A DNA stretch of 33,643 nt, from assembly GCA_012729315.1 (NCBI GenBank), contig JAAYDI010000187.1, forward strand, positions 1 to 33,643. The letters are read 5' to 3'. The notes beneath the pieces were generated by a model. That model saw nothing but the letters and a program-made list of their open reading frames with translations, did no database searches and was not told where the DNA came from. Positions 17,565 to 27,276 of the stretch are shown in pieces. Source of the stretch: Planctomycetaceae bacterium. Lineage in GTDB: Bacteria; Planctomycetota; Planctomycetia; Pirellulales; Pirellulaceae. The position numbers and the translations under genes were made by a program. Position 1 is the first letter of the stretch. Every line of letters starts with the position of its first letter.

Positions 17565-18377
17565 ATGGAGCTGGATGGTAAAGCTCTCAGGGCGCGGCTG
17601 GAACTTGCCCGCTCGGCGGCTCGCGAGGCAGGGCAGCTGACGCTGCAGTATTTCCGCAGCGATCGGTTTGTGGTCGAACGCAAGGCCGACGAATCGCCCG
17701 TGACCGTTGCCGACCGGGAGGCGGAGCTGCTGCTACGGCAGCGAATTGAATCCGCATTTCCAGACGACGGTATCGTCGGCGAGGAGTTCGGGCAGCGGGA
17801 AGGCACCTCTGACTTCCGCTGGGTTCTCGATCCGATCGACGGTACGACCTCCTTTATCAGCGGTGTCCCGCTCTATGGCACGCTGGTGGGGATCGTGTAC
17901 CAGCAGCGCAGCGTCGCGGGTGTGATTTTCGTGCCGGCACTCGACGAGTGTGTCTACGCAGCGGAAGGCCTCGGTGCCTGGTACTCCCACGGCGATTCCG
18001 CCCCGCAGGCTGCACGCGTATCGTCCCGCGACGCCCTGGCCGACGGTTTGCTGGTCACCACCCAGTTCGACCTGTTCGACCGCCGGGACGCCGGGCAAGC
18101 GTTTCGGGAATTGCAGCGGTACGCCCGGGACACGCGCACCTGGGGGGATTGCTACGGCTACCTGCTGGTCGCCACCGGTCGTGCTGAGGTGATGATCGAT
18201 CCAACGATGAGCGTCTGGGACGCCGCCGCGCTGCAGCCGATCCTGGAAGAGGCGGGCGGTACCTTCACCGACTGGCGTGGGAACCGCACCATCTATCACG
18301 GCGAGGGCATCGGTACCAACCGCCGCGTGCTGGAAGAAGTGTTGTCCATCACGCGCCAGTATGGCGAGTCGAGCTGA
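17565..18377 (+). CDS. Inositol-monophosphatase-family phosphatase, HisN-like
   Basis: 270 residues from the ATG at 17565. The Mg-dependent phosphatase motifs are complete: GEE (Glu73/Glu74), WVLDPIDGTTSF (metal ligands Asp89 and Asp92) and VWDAAALQPILEEAGG (Asp219). The segment RTWGDCYGYLLVATGRAEVMID resembles the HisN subgroup, histidinol-phosphate phosphatases of the IMPase superfamily. Inositol-1-phosphate or 3'-phosphoadenosine 5'-phosphate remain possible substrates. No other histidine gene lies nearby. It follows the Rrf2 gene by 7 bp, so the two are almost certainly cotranscribed. An open frame back to 17400 overlaps that gene and is rejected as N-terminal extension. Confidence 0.88.
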   Translation: MELDGKALRARLELARSAAREAGQLTLQYFRSDRFVVERKADESPVTVADREAELLLRQRIESAFPDDGIVGEEFGQREGTSDFRWVLDPIDGTTSFISGVPLYGTLVGIVYQQRSVAGVIFVPALDECVYAAEGLGAWYSHGDSAPQAARVSSRDALADGLLVTTQFDLFDRRDAGQAFRELQRYARDTRTWGDCYGYLLVATGRAEVMIDPTMSVWDAAALQPILEEAGGTFTDWRGNRTIYHGEGIGTNRRVLEEVLSITRQYGESS

Positions 18378-18468
18378 GTGCGGAGGTGCGGACTGTTCCG
18401 TGTGGCCTACTTGTTGGCCGTGCGAAGTGGCGAGCGGCCAACGGAGTCCGGGGGGTGGAATGTTACCG

Positions 18469-18758
18469 CTTCGCGATAAAGAACAGCGGACAAGCGGACA
18501 GCCGGGGCAAGGCGCCGTACCTTGGAAATGAGCTGCGTGCTGACGCGTCAGCTTTTCGTCCAGAGCACGGGCCACCGCCTTTCCCGCCCCCTCCCCAGGT
18601 AAGCCAATTCGCCTGTCCGGTGGGGGAGCTCAGCCAATTCCGAATTCCTGAATTCCTGAATTCCTGAATTCCTGAATTCCTGAATTCGTGAATTCCTGAA
18701 TTCGTGAATTCCTGAATTCCCCTGGTCCCTCTCCCGAGAAAGTTACGTTCCTGCACCT
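18469..18758. repeat. Dispersed octamer-repeat element, copy B
   Basis: This 290-bp copy sits between the phosphatase gene and rpmB. Its left arm (18469-18505) is identical to 9876-9912, including the double AGCGGACA. An extra segment of about 135 bp (18506-18641) absent from copy A follows. The octamer array at 18642-18721 has ten units: seven GAATTCCT, two GAATTCGT and a final GAATTCCC. The right arm (18722-18758) matches the end of copy A with few changes. It is transcriptionally upstream of the rpmB promoter. The 91 bp before it (18378-18468) hold nothing I recognise. Confidence 0.8.
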
Positions 18759-18786
18759 TCGTTGCAGTGGCTCGCGGTTCTTCTCC

Positions 18787-18814
18787 TTGCGGCGTGGCCG
18801 GATGCCGCTATAAT
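18787..18814 (+). promoter_or_regulatory. Putative rpmB-gatCAB promoter
   Basis: TTGCGG (18787-18792), a 16-bp spacer and a consensus TATAAT (18809-18814) lie 47 bp before the rpmB start, directly after repeat copy B. Confidence 0.65.
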
Positions 18815-18861
18815 GCAGGGCTTTCCGTCGGTCGAGGCTAAGGTATTTTGAGGGGGACCTC

Positions 18862-19146
18862 ATGGCGCGGGTGTGTGAAATCTGTGGAAAGGGCACTCAG
18901 GTTGGCAATGCCATTGAGACGCGTGGCAAGGCCAAGTACCTGGGCGGCGTCGGAACCAAGGTCACCGGGATTACCCGCCGCCAGTTCAAGCCGAACCTGC
19001 AGCGGGTCCGCATCACGACGGCCGGGGGCACGAATCGGACGGTACGGGTGTGTACGCAGTGCCTGCGGAGCGGCGCCGTGCGTCGCGTCGTGCGCCAGAA
19101 GCCGTTCCGTTTGCCCGCTGCTGAAAAGGCCAAGGCGAAAACGTGA
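18862..19146 (+). CDS. rpmB: Ribosomal protein bL28, zinc-ribbon form
   Basis: 94 residues, a large-subunit protein. The start ARVCEICGKGTQVGN and the core FKPNLQRVRI are typical of bL28. Two CX2C pairs, Cys5/Cys8 and Cys64/Cys67, show the zinc-binding (C+) form. Between them KYLGGVGTKVTGITRR replaces the shorter loop of the E. coli protein. GAGGGGGA precedes the ATG, an excellent ribosome-binding site for a highly expressed gene. The stop codon overlaps the GTG of gatC by 4 bp, so translation is coupled to the amidotransferase genes. In many bacteria rpmB pairs with rpmG instead. Confidence 0.95.
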   Translation: MARVCEICGKGTQVGNAIETRGKAKYLGGVGTKVTGITRRQFKPNLQRVRITTAGGTNRTVRVCTQCLRSGAVRRVVRQKPFRLPAAEKAKAKT

Positions 19147-19445
19147 GTCTGACGCGGGCGGATGTCGAGAAAGTTTCGTTGCTGGCGCGTCTCGCGTTGA
19201 CGCCGGACGAGCTGGATGCGCTGACCGTCCAGTTGGGCGAGATCATTCGCTACGTGCAGCAGTTGGGCGAGTTGGACACGCGTGATGTGCAGCCGCTGTC
19301 GCACGCGATGGATCTGACCAACGTGTTTGCCGACGACACATTGCTGCCGAGCCTCGACCGTGAGCAGGCGCTGGCCAATGCTCCCAAGCGTGATGCCGAG
19401 TGTTATCGAGTCCCAGCGATGCTGGGCGACGAATCTTCGCGGTGA
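19143..19445 (+). CDS. gatC: Asp/Glu-tRNA amidotransferase subunit C
   Basis: 100 residues, the small subunit that wraps around GatA and stabilises the GatCAB complex. The signature is present: VEKVSLLARLALTPDEL at the start, LGEIIRYVQQL in the middle, then the LDTRDVQPLSH strand and a C-terminal part containing REDxA-like DREQALANAPKRD. The GTG start overlaps the rpmB stop (GTGA). gatA begins 6 bp after the stop. Confidence 0.95.
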   Translation: MSLTRADVEKVSLLARLALTPDELDALTVQLGEIIRYVQQLGELDTRDVQPLSHAMDLTNVFADDTLLPSLDREQALANAPKRDAECYRVPAMLGDESSR

Positions 19446-19451
19446 CCTGCC

Positions 19452-20980
19452 ATGTCTCTGATTGAACTCACGGCCGCACAGTTACGGGACGGATTGGCTG
19501 CGGGCCGGTTCAGCGCACAGGAGATTACGCAGAGTCTGCTTGAGCGAATTGAGCGTGTGGATCGGTCTGTCGGGGCGTTCCTGCGGATGTCCCCCGACGC
19601 GGCGCTGGCACAGGCGGCCGCGTCCGATCAGCGCCGCGCTGCCGGGCGCTGCCTCAGCCCGCTCGACGGGATCCCCGTCGCGCTGAAAGACGTGCTGTGC
19701 ACGGCCGGGGAGCCGACGACCTGCAGTTCACGCATGCTGGCCAACTTCGTGCCCCCCTACGATGCGACGGTGGTGCGCAAGCTGCGCGAGGCCGGCCTGG
19801 TACTGCTGGGCAAGACGAACCTGGACGAGTTCGCGATGGGGAACTCGACCGAAAACGCCGCGCTGGGGACGACGCGCAATCCGTGGGACGCCCGCCGCGT
19901 GCCGGGTGGTTCCAGCGGCGGGTCGGCGGCCGCGGTGGCCGCGCGCATGGTGCCGTGGGCGATCGGCACCGACACGGGAGGGTCCATTCGCCAGCCGGCA
20001 GCGTTTTGCGGAACGGTCGGACTCAAGCCCACCTACGGGCGCGTGAGTCGGTTCGGGGTGGTCGCCTTCGCGAGCAGCCTGGATCAGGTGGGGCCCCTGG
20101 CTCGGACGGCGGCTGACGCGGCTCTGTTGCTGGAGGTGATCGCCGGCCCTGACCCGCAGGATGCGACCAGTGCGCCCGTCGCGGTGGAACCCTACAGCCG
20201 GACGGTGGCCGAACCGCTGGAATCGCTCACGCTGGGGGTGGTGCGCGAGCAGTTCGGCGCTGGCCTGGACGCTGAGGTGGGCGCGGCGGTCGAACGTGCG
20301 ATCGGCACGTTTCAGGCGCTGGGGGGCACGATCCGCGAGGTGACGCTGCCCCACAGCGGCTACGGCGTCGCCACCTATTATCTCATCGCGTCGTGCGAGG
20401 CGTCGAGCAATCTGGCCCGCTATGACGGCGCGCATTTCGGGTATCGTACGGACGAAGCCGCCATGGGGCGCGCGGTGGCCGACCAGCAGCGGCAGCAAGG
20501 CGCGGACGCGGCCGATGACGACGGCGACAGCGGCCTGCTGCGGATGTACCGCCAGACCCGCGCGGAAGCGTTCGGCCCCGAAGTCAAACGCCGCATCATG
20601 CTGGGCACGTATGCGCTGAGCGCCGGATACTACGAGGCCTACTACCTCAAAGCGCTCCAGGTGCGCCGGCTGATCCGCCAGGATTTCGACGCGGTTTTCG
20701 GGCAGGTCGATCTGCTCATCGGCCCCACCACGCCGACCGCCGCCTATTGTGCGGGCGAGAAGTTGGACGATCCGCTCGCGATGTACCAGGGTGACCTGTA
20801 TACCGCCACCGCGAATCTGGCCGGGATTGCCGGGCTGTCCCTGCCGTGTGGATTCACCCGCAGCGGGCTCCCGATCGGTGTGCAACTCCTGGCGCCCGCC
20901 TTCCACGAGTCGCGTCTGTTGCGCGCTGCGCACCACTACCAGCAGCGAACCGATTGGCACACGCGGACGCCGGAGTTGTC

Positions 20981-20984
<4 letters not shown>
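19452..20984 (+). CDS. gatA: Asp/Glu-tRNA amidotransferase subunit A
   Basis: 510 residues, the amidase subunit that releases ammonia from glutamine for transamidation of Glu-tRNAGln and Asp-tRNAAsn. The amidase-signature triad is intact: Lys79 (VALKD), cis-Ser154 (GGSSGGSAAA) and nucleophile Ser178 (GTDTGGSIRQPA), at the same positions as in S. aureus GatA. An insertion with QQRQQGADAADDDGDSG lies around residues 345-361. The stop overlaps the gatB start (ATGA). Presence of gatCAB implies that this organism makes Gln-tRNA and/or Asn-tRNA indirectly. Confidence 0.98.
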
Positions 20985-22453
<1,469 letters not shown>

Positions 22454-22631
22454 GGGGAGCATCTTCCCTGCGGTGCCCCACGGGTCGTGATCGCCGAAGA
22501 CGGGCGCCCGCATGCCTGTGGCACAGGGGACGTGCCGCGACCGGGCGCCGGGCAGGCCGTGGTCGGGCCGGTCGACCCGCCGCACCGGGAGCACGAAGCG
22601 GAGGGTCAGGCATGACCGCCCGCCGCACCGG
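22454..22631. other. Convergent intergenic gap, palindrome at 22515-22527
   Basis: 178 bp between the converging gatB and membrane-operon genes. CCTGTGGCACAGG (22515-22527) is an inverted repeat with a single central base. I find no T-tract hairpin that would serve as a clear terminator for either side and no gene. Confidence 0.4.
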
Positions 22632-23636
22632 TCACTCGGCGGTCGAATGGGTGCCTCGGGGCGACCCGCTGATGGGCTGCCCCTCGGGCATGGGGCGGCC
22701 AGCGGTGAGATAGCCCAGCTTGTACAGCTCGTCTTTCGCGGCGCGGAACTGGCCGAAGCTGTCCGGATAGACCCAGATGGTGACGGTGGTCTGGTTGGGA
22801 TCGTAGCCGGCCAGGATGGAACGCGTGTCCGAGTCGCCGGCAAATGCCTCGTCCACCGTCTCCCCCTGCACATCCTGGATCGGCACGATCACGAAATGGT
22901 CCAGCTCGACGCGCTGTTCGACAGCTATGCCGGTGCGTGTCTCGATGTTGTGAGTGGTGCGTTTGAGTGTGTACCGCAGCTGGAAGCCGCGGAAGGGCCC
23001 GACCGTATCGGTGATCTCCGGTGCCTGCTTGAGCTTCCAGGCTTTTTCCTTGGCCTCGGCTTTGAACATGTCGACCAGCTCATTGACCGGGACGTAGAGG
23101 ATGCGGCCGGCCTGCAGGCGGAAATGGACTTCTTTGCCGAAGACCGTCTTGGCCAGTGGCGTGGGGTGGTGCGTCAGCACGGTGACGGGGGGCTGCGTCG
23201 CTGCCAACGTCTCCCGCGCCACCTTCAGATCGGCCTGTTCCCGGCGCGCGGCTGCCAGTTCGACTTCCAGCTCGTGCGCGCGGCGCTGATCTTCTGTCAG
23301 CTTGCCGGCCTCCCGCGTCACCACCTCCTCGGCGGTCTTGATGAACATCAACATGCGATCCCGCTCGTTGCGCCGGTAGGCGATCTCGATCTGCTGCTGC
23401 TGCGTCTTCTGCAGCATCGTCTCCAGATCCTGGCGGACGGCGACCGCGGCGTTCTTCGGGCCTTCGACGTCCACCTGCGAAGGGCCTTCCGACGCGCATT
23501 CCGCCTGATGGATCGCGTGCTGCGCCTGTGTACCCACGATCATCACCAGGATGATCAGGATACCGACGAGGTTCGCGACGACGTCGAGGAACGAGTCCTG
23601 GCCGGGGGCATCGACTTCACTGCGCAGTCGCGTCAC
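22632..23636 (-). CDS. Membrane-anchored coiled-coil protein, ExbD-like position
   Basis: 334 residues. One N-terminal membrane helix (about 17-36, FLDVVANLVGILIILVMIVG) follows a short basic start. A coiled coil of about 90 residues (about 65-155, rich in Glu, Gln and Arg) comes next, and then a predicted globular domain. The helix placement and the LDVVANLVGILIIL pattern are like ExbD/TolR/MotB-type partners. I cannot recognise an OmpA-like peptidoglycan-binding domain, which would be expected of MotB or ZorB. Its ATG overlaps the stop of the upstream 513-residue gene by 4 bp. It is the third gene of the channel operon and probably forms part of the same complex. No function is known to me for the C-terminal domain. 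Confidence 0.68.
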   Translation of the reverse strand: MTRLRSEVDAPGQDSFLDVVANLVGILIILVMIVGTQAQHAIHQAECASEGPSQVDVEGPKNAAVAVRQDLETMLQKTQQQQIEIAYRRNERDRMLMFIKTAEEVVTREAGKLTEDQRRAHELEVELAAARREQADLKVARETLAATQPPVTVLTHHPTPLAKTVFGKEVHFRLQAGRILYVPVNELVDMFKAEAKEKAWKLKQAPEITDTVGPFRGFQLRYTLKRTTHNIETRTGIAVEQRVELDHFVIVPIQDVQGETVDEAFAGDSDTRSILAGYDPNQTTVTIWVYPDSFGQFRAAKDELYKLGYLTAGRPMPEGQPISGSPRGTHSTAE

Positions 23637-25174
23637 TTGTCGCTCCTTTGCACGTCGAGTCCGCTGCCATCGAGCAGCACCCGCAGTTCCTCGAATCGCG
23701 ATTCCGCCCCGTCCGCCACCTGGACGTTGAGCACCGGTTTCCAGTAGCCGCCGGCCACGGCCAGTCCCCAGCCTTCGACGCGGGCCCAGATCTTCGAGAC
23801 CAGGGCGTCGACTTCCGCGTACATCGCGCCCTCTATCAGGATCATGTCGGGAGCGCGGGTTTCATCACGGTCGGGCAGGATGATCAGGCGATCGGGCAGG
23901 CAGGCGACGCGGATCGGACGCACGATGCCGGTCGCGTCGGCGGCCCGTTGCGGCAGGCCCCAGTTCTGGCCGCGTGTCTTGGCCATTGGCGAGACGCCGC
24001 CCCCCACGGTCGCACCCGCCACGCCCTCGGCTCCGGCCGGCCCCGACGCGCTGGCCGGGGCGTCCGGCAGGCTGCCGGGCGGCGCCACGGAGACGGGCCC
24101 GGAGGCGCGCCCCTGGGCGAACCGGCTGTCGCCACCCTGGCCGAACCCGCCGCGGCGCGCTCCGCCGGGCTCGTCCCCCGCATCCCCTTGCCGGACGAAA
24201 CCGCCGCGCGTGGGGGAAGCGACGAAGCCGACGTTGCTCTCGCGCCGCTCGAAGCGGCTGGGCATGGCGGCCGCCAGGATCTCCTGGCGGGACCGTGCGT
24301 CGCCGATGATTTTCTGGACCAGCTGACCCAGGGCCGGGTCGGCGTCCGGGTACTTGAGCGGCATCTGCTGGTCGACCAGTTCGTACCCGAACTCTTCTTC
24401 CCAGGCCTGCATGGCGAGGCGGGCCGCCGCGTAGGCCTCGATCCCATCCGGGCGGACAATCAGCAGTGGGTAGGGTTCGCCATGCGTTCCCATCGAGCCG
24501 GTGCGCACGTAGTGTTCGCGGATACCGCGGAGGGCCGCATCGAGCGGGTTGCCAGGGCCCAGCGGCCCGTTGAAATCCGAGGCGCCCAGCAGAATGCCCT
24601 CCGGCTGAATAATCACGCCCTGGCCGGTGCATTCGAGATAGATGGGACGCCGCCGCGTGCTGTTCGGCCCGTTGTAGGGAAGGATGGCGTACGCAGCCGG
24701 CTGGCTGGCCAGCTTCTGCCGGGCCGCCTCCAGTTCCATCTGGGCCGTCGCAATCTCCGCGCGCAGCCGCTGCAGCTCGGCCTGCGAGGTGTCCTGATCG
24801 GCGACCTGGCCGCGCGAACGCAGCTGCAGGTCCGCCGCCTGCGCGCGCAGCTCCTCCCACCGCCGCTCCAGCTCCCGGATGTGCTCCTCCAGGTGGCTCA
24901 GCGCCAGCCGCTTGCGGGCGATGTCCTGCCGGACCTGGTCCCGCTGCTGTTCGAGCAGCTCGCGCCGCCACTCGTAGTCTTCCTTCGCTACCTGCGCGTG
25001 ATCGGGCGGTGCCAGCGGGTCGCGGGAGTCGGGATCTTCCGCCGCATCGACCCGGGCCATCTGGACCATGAGCATGAGCAGCACGATCAGGACGCCCACG
25101 GTGCACAGCAGTACGGCCAGAAACGGGAACAGCGAGAAGCCGTTTATCGAGGACCCAGTTCGAGATCGTTTCAT
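23633..25174 (-). CDS. Membrane-anchored coiled-coil protein with Gly-rich linker
   Basis: 513 residues. A single membrane helix near the N-terminus (FPFLAVLLCTVGVLIVLLMLMV, about 16-38) resembles the ExbD/TolR helix. A long coiled coil (about 62-155) is followed by a domain containing PIYLECTGQGVIIQPEG and PYPLLIVRPDGIEAY. A Gly/Ala/Pro-rich linker (about 330-400) separates this from a second C-terminal domain (IRVACLPDRLIILPD ... VEGWGLAVAGGYWKPVL). There is no recognisable OmpA domain. The gene overlaps both neighbours by 4 bp, so equal translation with the ExbB-like channel subunit is expected. I infer a periplasmic force-transducing or structural role, driven by the proton channel. The family is unnamed to me. 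Confidence 0.7.
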   Translation of the reverse strand: MKRSRTGSSINGFSLFPFLAVLLCTVGVLIVLLMLMVQMARVDAAEDPDSRDPLAPPDHAQVAKEDYEWRRELLEQQRDQVRQDIARKRLALSHLEEHIRELERRWEELRAQAADLQLRSRGQVADQDTSQAELQRLRAEIATAQMELEAARQKLASQPAAYAILPYNGPNSTRRRPIYLECTGQGVIIQPEGILLGASDFNGPLGPGNPLDAALRGIREHYVRTGSMGTHGEPYPLLIVRPDGIEAYAAARLAMQAWEEEFGYELVDQQMPLKYPDADPALGQLVQKIIGDARSRQEILAAAMPSRFERRESNVGFVASPTRGGFVRQGDAGDEPGGARRGGFGQGGDSRFAQGRASGPVSVAPPGSLPDAPASASGPAGAEGVAGATVGGGVSPMAKTRGQNWGLPQRAADATGIVRPIRVACLPDRLIILPDRDETRAPDMILIEGAMYAEVDALVSKIWARVEGWGLAVAGGYWKPVLNVQVADGAESRFEELRVLLDGSGLDVQRSDK

Positions 25175-26514
25175 GCTGCGCGACCCTGCACTTTGGGCGA
25201 CCCCAAGTCGATGCGCCGCGCGTCACTCTCGGTCCCCCCCAGGCGCGTGTTCAGCAGATGGATGGCCGCCGCCAGACTCATCACCGTGTCTTCAAAGTTT
25301 TTCGCGCCTGCCAGTGCCTTGAGGTTCTCGTTGAGTGATGTTTCGAGCTGCATCACCTCCCCCGTGGCCTCCACGATGCGCGCCATCAGTTCGCTCTGCC
25401 GGCTGATCTCCTGCTGCTGCGCCTGCATCATGCGGGCGTTGTTGGACAGCACCGTCTGCCACTGCTCCCACCGCTGCCGTGCCTGGTCCGAGGCGGTAGC
25501 TTCGGCCTCCGTCAGCCGCTGCGCAAAGCGGGTCAGGCACACGTCCAGCGTCTCCGCCAGGCTCTCACGAATGGCGACCGCCGAACGGTCGGCCGACCCA
25601 GACCACTGATCACGCGCCGCGTCCACGGTCTCCCTCCAGATCTCCGCCTGACGCGCCACCAGCTTGTCGTTCGCTTGGATCACCTCCCGCACCATCCTCT
25701 GGACCGTGGCCAGCTGCGGATCGCGCGCTGTGCCGACCGTCTCGAAACGGCCCACCAGCTCCTCACTGGCCCGCGTATCGACCAGCGTGCGCAACTGCAT
25801 TTCGATCCGCTCCGCCAGAAACTGCACAAACATCAGGACCAGCGACAGAGCGAGGGCCAGCGACGTGGTGTCGAACGCCACGTACAAGCCTGCCATCAAA
25901 CCTTCCATCGCCCGCTGGATGTCGGTGGCCAGCAGCTTGGGATCGAGATCCCCCAGCGCCTGCGTGATGCCGATGACCGTGCCCAAGAAGCCCAGCATGG
26001 GAGTGGCCCAGATCACAATCCGGACCAGCGCATAGCTGTCATGCTGACGCACCTCGTCGAGTTCCGACAGGTACTTCAAGTCCTCATCCAGCCCCTCGGC
26101 AGACCCTTTTCGCGCCACCCCCTCGAGTGCCTCGCGCAGACGCCGCCCCAAATAGGACCGGCGGGCAGCCACCGGCAGCTCGTCCAGCTCATCCAGCAGC
26201 TCCCCGCACTTCTCGACCGGGATGGTGCCCGTGGTCGGGGCCGTATAGAGCTGCACCAGGTTGATCCCCGCCAGTTGGCTCATCAGATTGACCAGCTTGA
26301 GCATCAGCGCGGCGAGCCCGATGAAGAACAGCGCAACCTCGCAGTACAGAATCGGATGCGCGGCACAGTAACGGGGCAGAAACTCGGAGCCCAGTAACCC
26401 GCGATGCAGCGCTGCATAGAACACCGTGCAGGCGGCCGCCCCCAGAATCACCGGCCAGCCCAGCGTGCCCAACATTGCCCAGATGGAATTGCGGTCGCGA
26501 TCTCGGGTTACCAC
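25171..26514 (-). CDS. MotA/TolQ/ExbB proton-channel family protein
   Basis: 447 residues from a GTG at 26514, with AGGAAAGGA upstream. Two N-terminal hydrophobic segments (about 13-36 and 54-78) are followed by a cytoplasmic stretch. The channel helices come next: TPMLGFLGTVIGITQALGDL and GLYVAFDTTSLALALSLVLM, the hallmark ExbB/TolQ/MotA motif pair. A C-terminal extension of about 170 residues is predicted to be helical and coiled coil, longer than in TolQ or ExbB and reminiscent of ZorA-type proteins. It should form a proton-conducting pentamer that drives the two coiled-coil partners encoded next. The absence of tonB, tol or flagellar genes in view argues against the classical systems. It is the first gene of a three-gene unit with 4-bp overlaps. 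Confidence 0.88.
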   Translation of the reverse strand: MVTRDRDRNSIWAMLGTLGWPVILGAAACTVFYAALHRGLLGSEFLPRYCAAHPILYCEVALFFIGLAALMLKLVNLMSQLAGINLVQLYTAPTTGTIPVEKCGELLDELDELPVAARRSYLGRRLREALEGVARKGSAEGLDEDLKYLSELDEVRQHDSYALVRIVIWATPMLGFLGTVIGITQALGDLDPKLLATDIQRAMEGLMAGLYVAFDTTSLALALSLVLMFVQFLAERIEMQLRTLVDTRASEELVGRFETVGTARDPQLATVQRMVREVIQANDKLVARQAEIWRETVDAARDQWSGSADRSAVAIRESLAETLDVCLTRFAQRLTEAEATASDQARQRWEQWQTVLSNNARMMQAQQQEISRQSELMARIVEATGEVMQLETSLNENLKALAGAKNFEDTVMSLAAAIHLLNTRLGGTESDARRIDLGSPKVQGRAA

Positions 26515-26774
26515 AGCGTCGGTCCTTTCTCTCCTCAGGCGGGCATCTCATGGGCGCAGCCACGGCGCACTGCCTGAATAATCGACACAATCGCTACAGC
26601 TTAATAAGCCCGAATTACCCGATTCGCGCGGATGGACCCGGTCGGAGCAAAAGTGACAGCTGCGCAAAAGAAACCGCAAGTCCGCCCCCTAGATTGGCCG
26701 ATAAGTGTCAGCATTGTCGGAGAGCGAACTGATCCAACAGCGTTGACACGAACCGGCAATCCCAGGGGGGAACC
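26515..26774. other. Gap upstream of the channel operon
   Basis: 260 bp without a supported gene. The minus-strand channel operon must be transcribed from here, but I find no clear -35/-10 pair. A TTGACA at 26743-26748 on the plus strand has no -10 at the right distance. A short RNA on the plus strand is possible because of the terminator that follows. Confidence 0.35.
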
Positions 26775-26819
26775 ATAGTCCGGGCAGAGCCGCGCGCGGC
26801 CGCCCGGACTATTTTTTTT
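26775..26819 (+). terminator. Strong plus-strand rho-independent terminator
   Basis: ATAGTCCGGGC (26775-26785) pairs perfectly with GCCCGGACTAT (26802-26812), an 11-bp stem, and eight T residues follow at 26812-26819. The T-tract is on the plus strand. Read on the minus strand it is the A-rich end of queD, and the hairpin covers the queD stop codon without a U-tract. So it is canonical only for plus-strand transcription, although no plus-strand gene precedes it. Confidence 0.8.
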
Positions 26820-27255
26820 CTGGCAGCCGCCCGAGTCGCGCCGCTGGCGGCCGCGGACTCTCATACGTCACGTAACAGCGTGGCGTCTCCCATAACTGCA
26901 CGGCGTCGATCGGGAAGCCGCGTGCCGTGGCCGCCTGGTGAATCAGGCGGGCAATTATCTCGGCCGTCGGATTCTCGGGCAGCACAAACATCGGCTCGCC
27001 CATCTCCCGCAAGACAGGCACTATCGGATCGGACTCGTTCAGCACCATCCGGTGATCCAGATTCTCATCGATCCAGCCGCTGATCTCGTGCTTGATGTCC
27101 GTGAAATCCAATACCATGCCGCGCTCGTCCAGCGCTTCGGCACTGATCGAGATCACGGCCCGCCCGTTGTGACCGTGCAGGTAGCGGCACTTGCCAGCAT
27201 AGTTGAGCAACCGATGACCGTAACAGAAGTCGATCTGGCACGTGACGTGATACAC
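26809..27255 (-). CDS. queD: 6-pyruvoyl-tetrahydropterin synthase / QueD family
   Basis: 148 residues from the GTG at 27255. AAGGAG at 27262-27267 stands exactly 6 nt before it and decides this start over the GTG at 27273. The fold has zinc ligands His14, His27 and His29 (LHGHN) and the nucleophile Cys23. MVLDFTDIK (Asp50), DENLDH (Asp67-His68), NPTAEIIA and ETP (Glu123) complete the active site. QueD makes 6-carboxytetrahydropterin, the second step to 7-deazaguanine and queuosine; PTPS makes the biopterin precursor. Sequence alone does not separate the two, and no queC, queE or queF lies nearby, so the symbol is provisional. The stop codon lies within the plus-strand terminator hairpin. Confidence 0.88.
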   Translation of the reverse strand: MYHVTCQIDFCYGHRLLNYAGKCRYLHGHNGRAVISISAEALDERGMVLDFTDIKHEISGWIDENLDHRMVLNESDPIVPVLREMGEPMFVLPENPTAEIIARLIHQAATARGFPIDAVQLWETPRCYVTYESPRPPAARLGRLPEKK

Positions 27256-27276
27256 CCCAGACTCCTTGCACACCGC

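Noticed and set aside
18463-18756. Minus-strand frame through repeat copy B with octapeptide-like EFRNSGIQ repeats
   Set aside because: It shares its end residues with a frame in copy A only because the DNA of the element is shared. The octamer array is open in several frames and has no ribosome-binding site.
23648-25609. 653-residue plus-strand frame opposite the coiled-coil genes
   Set aside because: It lies antisense to two genes with clear membrane and coiled-coil structure, and its composition is that of a GC-rich shadow.
22632-26514. Zorya-type anti-phage system
   Set aside because: The channel architecture is suggestive, but there is no OmpA domain in the partners and no helicase or nuclease genes follow, so the label would go beyond the evidence.
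26743-26748. TTGACA as a promoter for a plus-strand small RNA
   Set aside because: No -10 sequence stands 15-19 bp downstream, and the transcript would consist of little more than the terminator.
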